Positions 5,277-13,071 of a stretch of DNA of 17,292 bases are shown piece by piece. The translations under genes and the position numbers were made by a program. The first letter of the stretch is position 1. Each line of letters starts with the position of its first letter. The notes beneath the pieces are model-generated. The model was given only the letters and a program-made list of their open reading frames with translations. It ran no database searches and was not told where the DNA came from. Where the stretch lies: assembly GCA_030529125.1 (NCBI GenBank), contig JAUMXP010000012.1:1-17292 (forward strand), read 5' to 3'. The DNA comes from Eubacteriales bacterium. GTDB lineage: Bacteria > Bacillota > Clostridia > Oscillospirales > Acutalibacteraceae.

Positions 5277-6593
5277 ATGAAAAAGAAGATATGGATACCT
5301 ATTATTGCTGTTATTGTTGTGCTTGCCGTTTTGTTTGTTCCGATTCCACAAGCGTCGTACGATGATGGCGGTACCAGAGAATACGTAGCGCTGACATACA
5401 AAATCGTAGACTGGAACAGAATCACACCTGACGGAGTATACGATGAAACCAAGGTGTATTTCTTTTCGGATAGATACAAGTCGATTGATGAGTTGTTCGA
5501 GCTTGAGTATCAGCCACCTGAATATGAGTTTATGGCTACTGTGCTCAAAGTTTACGATGGTTCTGTTTTAGTCGAAGCCTTTGCAGAAGAATCAGTGAAT
5601 AACAGCAGTGATCAGTATACGTTTTCTACAACAAAGCTTGATTACTTAGCGCTTGTGCCGGGTGATATAGTGAAATTAGTCTACACAGGTATAGTAGAAG
5701 AATCTTATCCTGCAGGCATCGAAGTGACTAAGTGGGAGCGTGTTGACGACCTGAGCAGTTATGAATACACAGGCGAATGGCTCAATAAAGAAACTGCTGA
5801 AGTATGTAATGAAAATTTGTTAACTGATTTTGTCATTACAAGAATATACAAAGACTGCTTCTTCGCCAGAAGTTTGTTTACTAGCCCTTATACGATAAAA
5901 CTCAACGGCTCAGTCTCTGACGATTGGTGCGTAGGTGATCGGGTTGCATGCTCCTACAAGAACGCTTTTGAGGATAAAGAAACACACAGAATAGAAGCAG
6001 ATCTGCTGACTATAGAACAGAGCGACGAAGAGATAGATCCATATGTGTGCTATAAGCCTGTTATTTATCTCTACCCTCAGTCTTCAACACAAGTAGAAGT
6101 TAAGCTTGATCTTGACGGCGATTTTACCTGCACATATCCTGAGTATAAAGATGGATGGAATGTGACAGCTATGCCTGATGGTACGCTGATTGATGAAAAT
6201 AATAAGCACTACAACTATCTCTACTGGGAAGGCGAGACCTCAGCTCAGTACGATTTTTCTTCAGGCTTTTGTGTCAAAGGAGAAGATACAGCACAGTTTC
6301 TGGAGAAGGCACTCGATAAACTCGGACTTAACCGTAAGGAAGCTAATGAATTTATTGTATACTGGCTACCTCTGATGCAGAATAATGAATATAACGTGAT
6401 TTCGTTCCAGACAGATGCTTATACTGATGCTGCAAAGCTCAGCGTAACTCCAACCCCTGATACAGAGATACGAGTATTCATGGCATATTATGAGAGTGAT
6501 AGTTATGTAGATATTGATGAGCAAAAGCTCATTACCCCTGAGCGCAACGGCTTTACAGTTGTTGAATGGGGTGGAACACAGGTAGCACATTGA
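5277..6593 (+). CDS. Membrane-anchored extracytoplasmic protein with conserved KPVIYLYP C-terminal domain, function unknown
   Basis: A 438-residue protein; start ATG 5277, 6 nt after AGAGGTG. An MKKK N-terminus and one hydrophobic helix (about residues 5-22) anchor it with the rest outside. The first half (TREYVALTYKIVDWN to about residue 250) appears to be beta-rich, with two similar stretches: EFMATVLKVYDGSVLVEA with a D-x-V-K-L-V-Y-T-G turn, and DFVITRIYKDCFFARS with a GDRVACSYKN turn. This suggests two OB-like repeats, a visual impression only. The second half begins at CYKPVIYLYPQSSTQVEVKL and contains TCTYPEYKDGWNV, NYLYWEG, FCVKGEDTAQFL, ANEFIVYWLPLMQNNEYNVI and ends FTVVEWGGTQ. I recognise this block as recurring in gut Bacillota proteins, but know no function for it. 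Own promoter; no clear terminator follows. Confidence 0.7.
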   Translation: MKKKIWIPIIAVIVVLAVLFVPIPQASYDDGGTREYVALTYKIVDWNRITPDGVYDETKVYFFSDRYKSIDELFELEYQPPEYEFMATVLKVYDGSVLVEAFAEESVNNSSDQYTFSTTKLDYLALVPGDIVKLVYTGIVEESYPAGIEVTKWERVDDLSSYEYTGEWLNKETAEVCNENLLTDFVITRIYKDCFFARSLFTSPYTIKLNGSVSDDWCVGDRVACSYKNAFEDKETHRIEADLLTIEQSDEEIDPYVCYKPVIYLYPQSSTQVEVKLDLDGDFTCTYPEYKDGWNVTAMPDGTLIDENNKHYNYLYWEGETSAQYDFSSGFCVKGEDTAQFLEKALDKLGLNRKEANEFIVYWLPLMQNNEYNVISFQTDAYTDAAKLSVTPTPDTEIRVFMAYYESDSYVDIDEQKLITPERNGFTVVEWGGTQVAH

Positions 6594-6609
6594 TTTGGCT
6601 TTTGAATAA

Positions 6610-6638
6610 TTGAAATAGTAGAGTGAATGTGATATAAT
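6610..6638 (+). promoter_or_regulatory. Promoter of the TraB/GumN lipoprotein gene
   Basis: TTGAAA (6610-6615), 17-bp spacer, TATAAT (6633-6638) with an upstream TGA making an extended -10. It starts 17 nt after the previous stop codon. Confidence 0.85.
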
Positions 6639-6674
6639 ACTATACAGATTTATTTTTGTATAGGATATGCTGAT

Positions 6675-7694
6675 ATGAAGAAAAAGATAGTTTCATTGTT
6701 ATTGGTGCTTGCGCTGTGTATTGCTTTAGTTGGATGCGATTTCGTCAAAGAGCGCGCAGAAGAGGTTGTCGATAGGGCGCAAGACGTATTAAATGATATA
6801 AAAGAGTCTTATGAATCAGACTCAGAGCAGGATACCTTTGAGGCAGAAGGCCCTATATTATATAAAGTATCTGATGACAACGGTAACGTAATCTGGTTGT
6901 TTGGTTCTATTCATATTGCAAGAGATGACTTCTATCCATTGCCTGACTACGTAACAGATGCGTTTGAGAGTAGCGACGCACTTGCTGTTGAGTTCGATGT
7001 CAATAAGTTTGAGAAAGATACAGCAAGCCAGACTGAATCGATAATGCAGATGCTGTATATGGACGGCACAACTATCAAAGACCATATCTCAGAAGATATA
7101 TACGACGATGCAGTAGAAATACTAACAGAAAACGAAACGTATAATGTCATGCTTGATTATTATATGCCGTGTATGTGGTCATCAACTATTGACCAGTATA
7201 CTTATGTGAAGCTTGGATATAGCTTAGATAATGGTATCGACAGACATTTCCTTAATTTAGCTGAGTCTGAGGGCAAGACAATATTGGATGTTGAGTCAGC
7301 TCAGTATCAGTACGAAATACTTTCTGGTTTTTCTGATGAAACTCAGGAGTTCATGCTCCAGAGTTCTGTTGAGTCGTATAATAACAGCGACGAAGCTGAT
7401 GAAGAGATGACCCGTATGATGGATTTGTGGGTATCAGGTGACGAGTATGAGTTTGCTAGCTTCCTTGAGTCAGAGGCTGATGAATTTGAAACCCAAAGAG
7501 AGAAAGACCTCTACGAAGAATATACTTACAAAATAAGAACTGTCAGAAACGAAGAGATGACAGACTGGGCTGAGCAGACACTGAACTCAGGACAAGAAGT
7601 ATTTATGTGTGTTGGCGCTGCTCATATTATCGGTGATGGCGCTGTTGCTTCTAATCTCAAAGACCGTGGCTACAAGGTTGAGAGGGTATATTGA
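6675..7694 (+). CDS. TraB/GumN-family lipoprotein
   Basis: A 339-residue lipoprotein. The signal peptide MKKKIVSLLLVLALCIALVGC ends in the lipobox LVGC (C21), so it is expected to be lipid-anchored on the outer face of the membrane. A charged, coil-like spacer follows (about 22-58). The TraB/GumN domain (PF01963 type) begins at ILYKVSDDNGNVIWLFGSIH, with GSIH at 77-80 and a second conserved GAAH at 314-317 near the end (FMCVGAAHIIGDGAV). These two G-x-x-H motifs define the family, related to TIKI metalloproteases, so metal-dependent peptidase activity is plausible but unproven. The acidic middle is typical. ATG 6675 follows AGGA at 9 nt. Single-gene unit with its own promoter and terminator. 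Confidence 0.9.
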   Translation: MKKKIVSLLLVLALCIALVGCDFVKERAEEVVDRAQDVLNDIKESYESDSEQDTFEAEGPILYKVSDDNGNVIWLFGSIHIARDDFYPLPDYVTDAFESSDALAVEFDVNKFEKDTASQTESIMQMLYMDGTTIKDHISEDIYDDAVEILTENETYNVMLDYYMPCMWSSTIDQYTYVKLGYSLDNGIDRHFLNLAESEGKTILDVESAQYQYEILSGFSDETQEFMLQSSVESYNNSDEADEEMTRMMDLWVSGDEYEFASFLESEADEFETQREKDLYEEYTYKIRTVRNEEMTDWAEQTLNSGQEVFMCVGAAHIIGDGAVASNLKDRGYKVERVY

Positions 7695-7711
7695 TATTTT
7701 GTAAAACAAAA

Positions 7712-7740
7712 GGCAGTAGGATATTCCTACTGTCTTTTTT
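7712..7740 (+). terminator. Intrinsic terminator of the TraB/GumN gene
   Basis: GGCAGTAGGA (7712-7721) / TCCTACTGTC (7725-7734), one G-U pair, then TTTTTT. Confidence 0.93.
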
Positions 7741-7857
7741 ACATATAAACAAAGTTGCGTTTTGTTGGATTTGTACACTGAGTTGGAAATTTTGCACAAA
7801 CTAAAGCAGTCATTATTATTCAATGGGTCAAACTTTTAATGCGTGAATGCTTTTTTA

Positions 7858-7886
7858 TTGTATATTTTGTCCATTTGTAATATAAT
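7858..7886 (+). promoter_or_regulatory. Promoter of the EF-G paralogue gene
   Basis: TTGTAT (7858-7863), 17-bp spacer, TATAAT (7881-7886). This gives a leader of about 78 nt before ATG 7971. Between 7741 and 7857 I see nothing else recognisable. Confidence 0.75.
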
Positions 7887-7970
7887 TAAAAGGTGTTCAC
7901 AGACGAAATTGTGGAATATGACTGAAAATGTCGATTTCTCTTTTTCGTACATTGAAAGGAGTTGTTTTTT

Positions 7971-10046
7971 ATGAAACAATATGATGCAAAACACATTTTG
8001 AATATTGCTATGGCAGGTCACTCAGGCGCAGGTAAGACTTCTGTTGCTGAGGCTATGCTGTATCTTTCTAAAGCTTCTGACAGACTCGGAAGAATTGCTG
8101 ATGGCAACACCATGCTCGACTACGATGCTGAAGAGATAAAGAGAAAGGTTTCTGTGCTCACAGCTATCGCACCTGTTGAGTGGAAGAATATGAAGATTAA
8201 CCTCATCGACACACCTGGTCTTTTTGACTTTGAGGGTGGTATCTGCGAAGGTTTCCGCGCTGCTGAAACTGCTATGATCGTTGTATCAGCTAAAGATGGT
8301 ATCAACGTTGGTACAGAAAAGGCTGTTAAGGCTGCTGATAAAGCAGGTTTGACAAAGATTTTCTTTGTTAACGGTGTTTGTGACGAGGATGCTCGTTTCT
8401 ATCGTGTACTTGAAGACCTGAAAGCTACTTTCGGTCCTTCTGTTTGTCCTGTTATCGTTCCACATATCGAGAATGGTCAGGCTAATACATACATCAACTT
8501 GTTTGAGTACAAGGCTTATACATATGACAAGTCTGCTAACAGCACACCATCTGATATTTTACCTGAGATGGGCGACAGACTCGAAGGCTTACGTGAAGCT
8601 ATCAAAGAAGCTGTTGCTGAGACTTCTGAAGAGCTTATGGATAAGTTCTTCATGGGTGAAGAGTTCACACCTGAAGAGATTATCCTCGGTGTATCACAGG
8701 GTGTAAAAGACGGTTCTCTGTGTCCTGTATTCTGCGGTGATGCTCAGTCCACATTCGGTATCGAGCAGTTTATGAACTCACTCTCATGGCTTGCTCCTAC
8801 AGCTGCTGATAAGGGCGCTGAGGTTGCTGTTGACGTTAACGGTGACCCTGTTGACATCGCAGTTAACGAAGCTGGCGCAGCTGCTGCTATCGTATTCAAG
8901 ACAGTTGCTGACCCATTTGTTGGTAAGCTCTCATACTTCAAGGTTGTTTCTGGTAAGGTTTCAACCGACACTCCACTCGTTAATATGCGTACTGGTAAGG
9001 AAGAACGTATCACTAAGGTTCTTACAGTAAAAGGTAAGAAACAGGAAGACTCTTCATACATCGGCGCAGGTGACATCGGTGCTATTCCTAAGCTTCAGGC
9101 TACTATCACAGGCGACACCCTCTGCGCTCCTACACGTAGAGTTATCTTAGAAGGCGTTTCATATCCTGCTCCATCATTCTCAATGGCTATGTATCCAAAG
9201 AAGAAGGGCGAGGAAGATAAGGTTGCTCAGGGTCTTACACGTCTTGCTGAAGAAGATCCAACTATCAAGTTTGTAAACAACTCAGAAACTAAGGAAATGG
9301 TTGTTTCCGGTATGGGCGAACAGCACCTCGATGTTGTTGTTTCCAAGCTGAAGAATAAATTTAACGTAGAAGTTGAACTCAAACAGCCTAAGGTTGCATA
9401 TAGAGAAACTATCCGTTCTACAGCTGATGTACAGGGCCGTCATAAGAAGCAGTCCGGTGGTCACGGTCAGTTCGGTGATGTATGGATCAAGTTCGAACCA
9501 TGCGATTGTGATTCTCTTGAGTTTGAAGTACAGGTAGTCGGTGGCTCTGTTCCTAAGCAGTTCTATCCTGCAGTTGAAAAGGGTCTTAGAGATTCTATCA
9601 AGAAGGGTCCTTTAGCTGGTTATCCTGTAGTTGGTGTTAAGGCTATCCTCCACGATGGTTCTTCTCACCCTGTTGACTCTAACGAAATGGCGTTCAAGAT
9701 GGCAGCTCAGATTGCGTTCAAGAACGGTATCCCACAGGCTAGACCAACACTTTTAGAGCCTATCGGCGCACTCAAGGCTAACGTTCCTGATGCTAACATG
9801 GGCGATATCATGGGCGAAGTTAACAAGCGTAGAGGTCGTGTGCTTGGCATGAACGTAGGCGAAGACGGTATGCAGATCGTTGAGGCTGAAGTTCCTATGG
9901 CAGAGATGGCTGACTTCTCAGTTTATATGCGTCAGGTAACACAGGGCAGAGGCTCATTCAGCTTTGAGTTCGAGCGTTATGAAGATGCTCCTACACAGGT
10001 AGCCCAGAAAGTTATCGAAGAAGCTAAAGCAAATATGGAAGATTGA
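7971..10046 (+). CDS. Elongation factor G-like translational GTPase (EF-G paralogue)
   Basis: A 691-residue protein, full EF-G length. Start ATG 7971, 9 nt after AAAGGAG; the in-frame TTG 7962 overlaps the ribosome site. The GTPase domain has G1 as GHSGAGKT (16-23) and G3 as DTPG (80-83), but the next residue is Leu84 where canonical EF-G has the catalytic His. The switch I RG-I-T-I segment is replaced by KRKVSV. The G4 NKxD motif, which reads guanine, is NGVC (134-137) followed by Asp. Domains II-V look complete (DPFVGKLSYFKVVSG; SGMGEQHLDVVVSKLK; HKKQSGGHGQFGDVWIKFEP; EPIGALKANVPDANMGDIMG; RGSFSFEFERYED). The absent His and altered switch are known for the EF-G-like subfamily separate from housekeeping FusA. 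Codons are strongly biased (GCT, AAG, GGT), suggesting high expression. Its exact role is unsettled; canonical fusA is presumably elsewhere. Confidence 0.93.
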   Translation: MKQYDAKHILNIAMAGHSGAGKTSVAEAMLYLSKASDRLGRIADGNTMLDYDAEEIKRKVSVLTAIAPVEWKNMKINLIDTPGLFDFEGGICEGFRAAETAMIVVSAKDGINVGTEKAVKAADKAGLTKIFFVNGVCDEDARFYRVLEDLKATFGPSVCPVIVPHIENGQANTYINLFEYKAYTYDKSANSTPSDILPEMGDRLEGLREAIKEAVAETSEELMDKFFMGEEFTPEEIILGVSQGVKDGSLCPVFCGDAQSTFGIEQFMNSLSWLAPTAADKGAEVAVDVNGDPVDIAVNEAGAAAAIVFKTVADPFVGKLSYFKVVSGKVSTDTPLVNMRTGKEERITKVLTVKGKKQEDSSYIGAGDIGAIPKLQATITGDTLCAPTRRVILEGVSYPAPSFSMAMYPKKKGEEDKVAQGLTRLAEEDPTIKFVNNSETKEMVVSGMGEQHLDVVVSKLKNKFNVEVELKQPKVAYRETIRSTADVQGRHKKQSGGHGQFGDVWIKFEPCDCDSLEFEVQVVGGSVPKQFYPAVEKGLRDSIKKGPLAGYPVVGVKAILHDGSSHPVDSNEMAFKMAAQIAFKNGIPQARPTLLEPIGALKANVPDANMGDIMGEVNKRRGRVLGMNVGEDGMQIVEAEVPMAEMADFSVYMRQVTQGRGSFSFEFERYEDAPTQVAQKVIEEAKANMED

Positions 10047-10080
10047 TATTAATTAGTTAAGCAATTAATTTCCTATAGAA

Positions 10081-10116
10081 GCACCCAAGTTAAACGCTTG
10101 GGTGTTTTGCTTTTTG
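10081..10116 (+). terminator. Intrinsic terminator of the EF-G paralogue gene
   Basis: CACCCAAG (10082-10089) / CTTGGGTG (10097-10104), then TTTTGCTTTTT. The T tract doubles as the -35 region of the next promoter. Confidence 0.9.
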
Positions 10117-10135
10117 CAGTAATACGTGCTATAAT
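10107..10135 (+). promoter_or_regulatory. Promoter of the HEYGH membrane protein gene
   Basis: TTGCTT (10107-10112), 17-bp spacer, TATAAT (10130-10135) preceded by TGC (extended -10). The -35 box lies within the terminator T tract of the preceding gene. Confidence 0.75.
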
Positions 10136-10160
10136 TAGTCATCACTTAACGGAGTTGCGT

Positions 10161-10628
10161 ATGAAGACATTAGTATATAGATTTTTACAATGTACATGGG
10201 GAATATTGCAGACAACACTAGGCTTGTTTGTGTTCTTGTTGCATATCAAAGACGAGCATTTCAGCTTCCACTCAGCTATCATTACAAAGTGGAAGGGTAA
10301 GTCTAGCGTATCTCTTGGTATGTTTGTTTTTGTGACTGATGATCCGTATTTTTATGACAAACTAAAAGATGAGTATTCTAAAGAAGAGCTGTCCCATAGA
10401 CTGCTTGTTCACGAATACGGACACACGATTCAGTCGCTTATTCTAGGACCTCTATATCTGATAGTTATGGGAATACCGTCTACTTTATGGGGATTTTTAC
10501 CATCGTGCTATAATAAACGTAAGAACGAGCAGGTTTCGTATTTCTCTTTTTTCACTGAGAGCTGGGCTAATACCTTGGGCGAAAAGGCAACAGGCTCAAA
10601 ATCTATGGAAAATTTAATGATTGACTAA
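10161..10628 (+). CDS. Small membrane protein with HEYGH zinc-metalloprotease motif
   Basis: A 155-residue protein. Start ATG 10161, 6 nt after ACGGAG and about 20 nt after the predicted transcription start; the longer frame from GTG 10098 would begin upstream of the promoter -10 box and is rejected. A hydrophobic N-terminal segment (about 11-27) and another right after the motif (about 92-112) suggest membrane association. HEYGHTIQSL (84-93) fits the H-E-x-x-H zinc-binding consensus, and FTESWANTLGE (E133) is a good candidate for the third ligand. The region in between resembles small peptidase-like proteins in Clostridia; I cannot name a family. Activity and substrate are unknown. Ends at a bidirectional terminator shared with gpmI. 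Confidence 0.75.
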   Translation: MKTLVYRFLQCTWGILQTTLGLFVFLLHIKDEHFSFHSAIITKWKGKSSVSLGMFVFVTDDPYFYDKLKDEYSKEELSHRLLVHEYGHTIQSLILGPLYLIVMGIPSTLWGFLPSCYNKRKNEQVSYFSFFTESWANTLGEKATGSKSMENLMID

Positions 10629-10633
10629 ACAAA

Positions 10634-10667
10634 ACCCCGCGTGAGTTTTCACGCGGGGTAAATTTTT
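10634..10667. terminator. Bidirectional terminator between the HEYGH gene and gpmI
   Basis: ACCCCGCGTGA (10634-10644) / TCACGCGGGGT (10649-10659), loop GTTT, followed by AATTTTTT on the plus strand and TTTTGTTT on the minus strand. It separates convergent genes. Confidence 0.92.
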
Positions 10668-10676
10668 TATATTTTA

Positions 10677-12191
10677 TTATTTAATAAGTGACTTTCCTGT
10701 CATTTCTACAGGCTGTGGCAGGTCTAAAATCTCAAGCATAGTTGGAGCGATGTCAGCGAGACATCCGCCTTCTCTAAGCTCACAATCCTTGCCTACAACA
10801 ACGAAAGGAACAGGGTTAGTTGTGTGTGCTGTGAACGGTGAACCGTCTACATCATACATTCTGTCCGCGTTGCCGTGGTCAGCAGTGATGAGCGAAATAC
10901 CGCCCATCTCAGCTACAGCATCAGTAACAGCCTTAACACCCTTGTCAACAGCCTCAACAGCTTTGACAGCTGCTTCGAAGATACCTGTGTGACCAACCAT
11001 GTCGCAGTTAGCAAAGTTCAGGATAACAACGTCGTACTTACCGCTCTTTATAGCCTCAACGCACTTATCAGTAACTTCGTAAGCGCTCATGTGTGGCTGG
11101 AGGTCGTATGTTGCAACCTTTGGAGATGCAACTAAGATTCTGTCTTCGCCATCGTACTGCTTCTCAACACCACCGTTGAAGAAGAATGTTACGTGAGCGT
11201 ACTTCTCTGTTTCAGCGATTCTAAGCTGTGTTTTGCCCATTTTAGAGAGATATTCACCTAATGTGTTCTGAAGGCTCTGTGGCTTGAATGCAATCTCAAC
11301 ATTAGGCATTGTAGCGTCATACTGAGTCATGCATACGTATGTGAGAGGGAAGAAACCATTCTTTCTCTCAAATCCAGCAAATTCAGAGTCAACGAATGTA
11401 CGTGTGATTTCTCTAGCTCTGTCAGGACGGAAGTTGAAGAATACTACAGAGTCGTTAGCACCGATTCTCTTAGTGCCGTCGATAACAGTAGGTACAACAA
11501 ATTCGTCTGTAACGTCGTTTTCGTAAGATTTCTGGACAGCATCAACAGGACATGCGTTGTGTTCACCTTCGCCATATACCATAGCAGCGTAAGCTTTCTC
11601 TACACGTTCCCAACGATTATCTCTGTCCATAGCGTAGTATCTGCCCATAACTGAAGCGATTTTTCCAACGCCAATTTCATTCATCTTATCAACACACTGA
11701 GCAACAAAGTCCTTACCGCTTGATGGTGGAACATCTCTGCCGTCTAAGAAAGCATGTACATATACTTCACTCAGACCCTTTCTCTTAGCCATTTCAAGAA
11801 TGCCGTAGAGATGAGTGTTGTGTGAGTGTACACCACCGTCAGATAACAGACCGAACAGGTGTAGAGCTGAGTTGTTCTTCAGCGCGTTGTCCATAGCGAG
11901 GTTGAGTGCCTCGTTGTTAAAGAAATCGCCGTCGCCTATAGACTTAGTGATTCTTGTTAACTCCTGATATACAATTCTTCCGGCACCCATATTTGTGTGA
12001 CCAACTTCAGAGTTGCCCATCTGGCCGTCAGGCAGACCAACGTTCATGCCTGATGCACCGATCTGAGTGATAGGATTCTCTTTAAAGATTTTATCAAGTG
12101 CAGGAGTGTCAGCGGCAGAGATAGCGTTGCCATCAACAGGCGCGATACCAAAGCCGTCCATAATAATTAAAGCAAGTGGTTTTTTAGCCAT
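10677..12191 (-). CDS. gpmI: 2,3-bisphosphoglycerate-independent phosphoglycerate mutase
   Basis: Converts 3-phosphoglycerate to 2-phosphoglycerate in glycolysis; a two-manganese enzyme of the alkaline phosphatase superfamily. The 504 residues match the usual length (505-515). IIMDGFGIAP carries the metal ligand D12; GQMGNSEVGHTNMGAGR carries the phospho-accepting Ser61. Other family blocks seen are HAFLDGRDVPPSS, GRYYAMDRDNRW, FNFRPDRAREITR, EKYAHVTFFFNGG, NFANCDMVGHTG and ITADHGNADRM near the end, which supply the remaining substrate and metal ligands. ATG 12191 follows GAGAGG at 9 nt. It lies 34 nt after tpiA with no terminator or promoter visible in the gap, so it is the last gene of a pgk-tpiA-gpmI operon. 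Confidence 0.97.
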   Translation of the reverse strand: MAKKPLALIIMDGFGIAPVDGNAISAADTPALDKIFKENPITQIGASGMNVGLPDGQMGNSEVGHTNMGAGRIVYQELTRITKSIGDGDFFNNEALNLAMDNALKNNSALHLFGLLSDGGVHSHNTHLYGILEMAKRKGLSEVYVHAFLDGRDVPPSSGKDFVAQCVDKMNEIGVGKIASVMGRYYAMDRDNRWERVEKAYAAMVYGEGEHNACPVDAVQKSYENDVTDEFVVPTVIDGTKRIGANDSVVFFNFRPDRAREITRTFVDSEFAGFERKNGFFPLTYVCMTQYDATMPNVEIAFKPQSLQNTLGEYLSKMGKTQLRIAETEKYAHVTFFFNGGVEKQYDGEDRILVASPKVATYDLQPHMSAYEVTDKCVEAIKSGKYDVVILNFANCDMVGHTGIFEAAVKAVEAVDKGVKAVTDAVAEMGGISLITADHGNADRMYDVDGSPFTAHTTNPVPFVVVGKDCELREGGCLADIAPTMLEILDLPQPVEMTGKSLIK

Positions 12192-12225
12192 TATAAAAAT
12201 CCTCTCGATTGTGTTTTACGTATGA

Positions 12226-12993
12226 TTAAACGCTAGCAGCCTTAACGATAGCAGCGAATTTCTCAGCAACAAGTGAAGCACCGCCGATGAGACCACCGTC
12301 AACGTTTTCTTTTGAGAGAAGCTCAGCTGCGTTTGCGTCGTTCATAGAACCGCCGTACTGGATAGTGACAGCCTGAGCGCACTTTTCACAGTAAAGGTCA
12401 GCGAGTACGTTACGGATAATAGCGCAAACTTCCTCAGCCTGGTCAGCAGTAGCTGTAAGACCTGTGCCGATAGCCCATACTGGCTCGTAAGCGATAACGA
12501 TTTTTGAGAGTTCTTCAGCAGAAACGCCCTGAAGTGCTACCTTAGTCTGGAGTGATACTGTCTCAGCTGTGATGCCCTGCTCACGCTCAGAAAGAAGCTC
12601 ACCAACACAGAGGATAACTGTTAAGCCTGCATCAAGTGCAGCTCTTACTCTCTTGTTTACAGTAACGTCTGTTTCGCCGAAGTACTGTCTACGCTCTGAG
12701 TGACCGATGATAACGTATTCGATACCCATAGCCTTGAGCATCTCTGCAGAAATCTCGCCTGTGAAAGCGCCTGACTTTTCCCAGTGGCAGTTTTCTGCGC
12801 CGATTTTTACGTTAGTGCCCTGTGTTGCATCTAAAGCTGTCTGTAAGTCAACATATGGAACGCAAGCGATAACGTCGCAGTCAGCGTCCTTTACGAGTGG
12901 AGTGATCTGTGTTAAAAGCTCTTTAGCTTCATTTGGTGTTTTGTTCATTTTCCAGTTGCCGGCAATAATTGCCTTTCTAACTGCTTTGTTCAT
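12226..12993 (-). CDS. tpiA: Triosephosphate isomerase
   Basis: Interconverts dihydroxyacetone phosphate and glyceraldehyde 3-phosphate. A full-length TIM barrel of 255 residues. AGNWKMN holds Lys15 (substrate phosphate/enolate contact), IIGHSERRQYFGE holds the electrophilic His98, and AYEPVWAIGTG holds the catalytic base Glu170 and starts the mobile loop 6. CVGE and the phosphate-binding IQYGGSMN and GGLIGGASL loops near the C-terminus are all present. ATG 12993 follows AAAGAGGT at 7 nt. It is the middle gene of the glycolytic cluster, 78 nt after pgk with a hairpin in that gap (13036-13057) that may tune its level relative to pgk. Confidence 0.98.
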   Translation of the reverse strand: MNKAVRKAIIAGNWKMNKTPNEAKELLTQITPLVKDADCDVIACVPYVDLQTALDATQGTNVKIGAENCHWEKSGAFTGEISAEMLKAMGIEYVIIGHSERRQYFGETDVTVNKRVRAALDAGLTVILCVGELLSEREQGITAETVSLQTKVALQGVSAEELSKIVIAYEPVWAIGTGLTATADQAEEVCAIIRNVLADLYCEKCAQAVTIQYGGSMNDANAAELLSKENVDGGLIGGASLVAEKFAAIVKAASV

Positions 12994-13035
12994 AATAATT
13001 ACCTCTTTTATTATTAGTTTATTTTTTCAAATTTA

Positions 13036-13057
13036 AGGGCGGAACAAAGTCCGCCCT
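13036..13057 (-). promoter_or_regulatory. Intercistronic hairpin between pgk and tpiA
   Basis: AGGGCGGA (13036-13043) / TCCGCCCT (13050-13057), a perfect GC-rich 8-bp stem 14 nt after the pgk stop. On the minus strand only TTAAATTTG follows, too poor in T for a full terminator. It may be a weak attenuator, a processing site, or a 3'-end stabiliser of pgk mRNA. Confidence 0.6.
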
Positions 13058-13071
13058 AGATTAAAGTCAAA

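Noticed and set aside
10098..10160. N-terminal extension of the HEYGH protein from GTG 10098
   Set aside because: It starts inside the terminator of the previous gene and upstream of the gene's own promoter.
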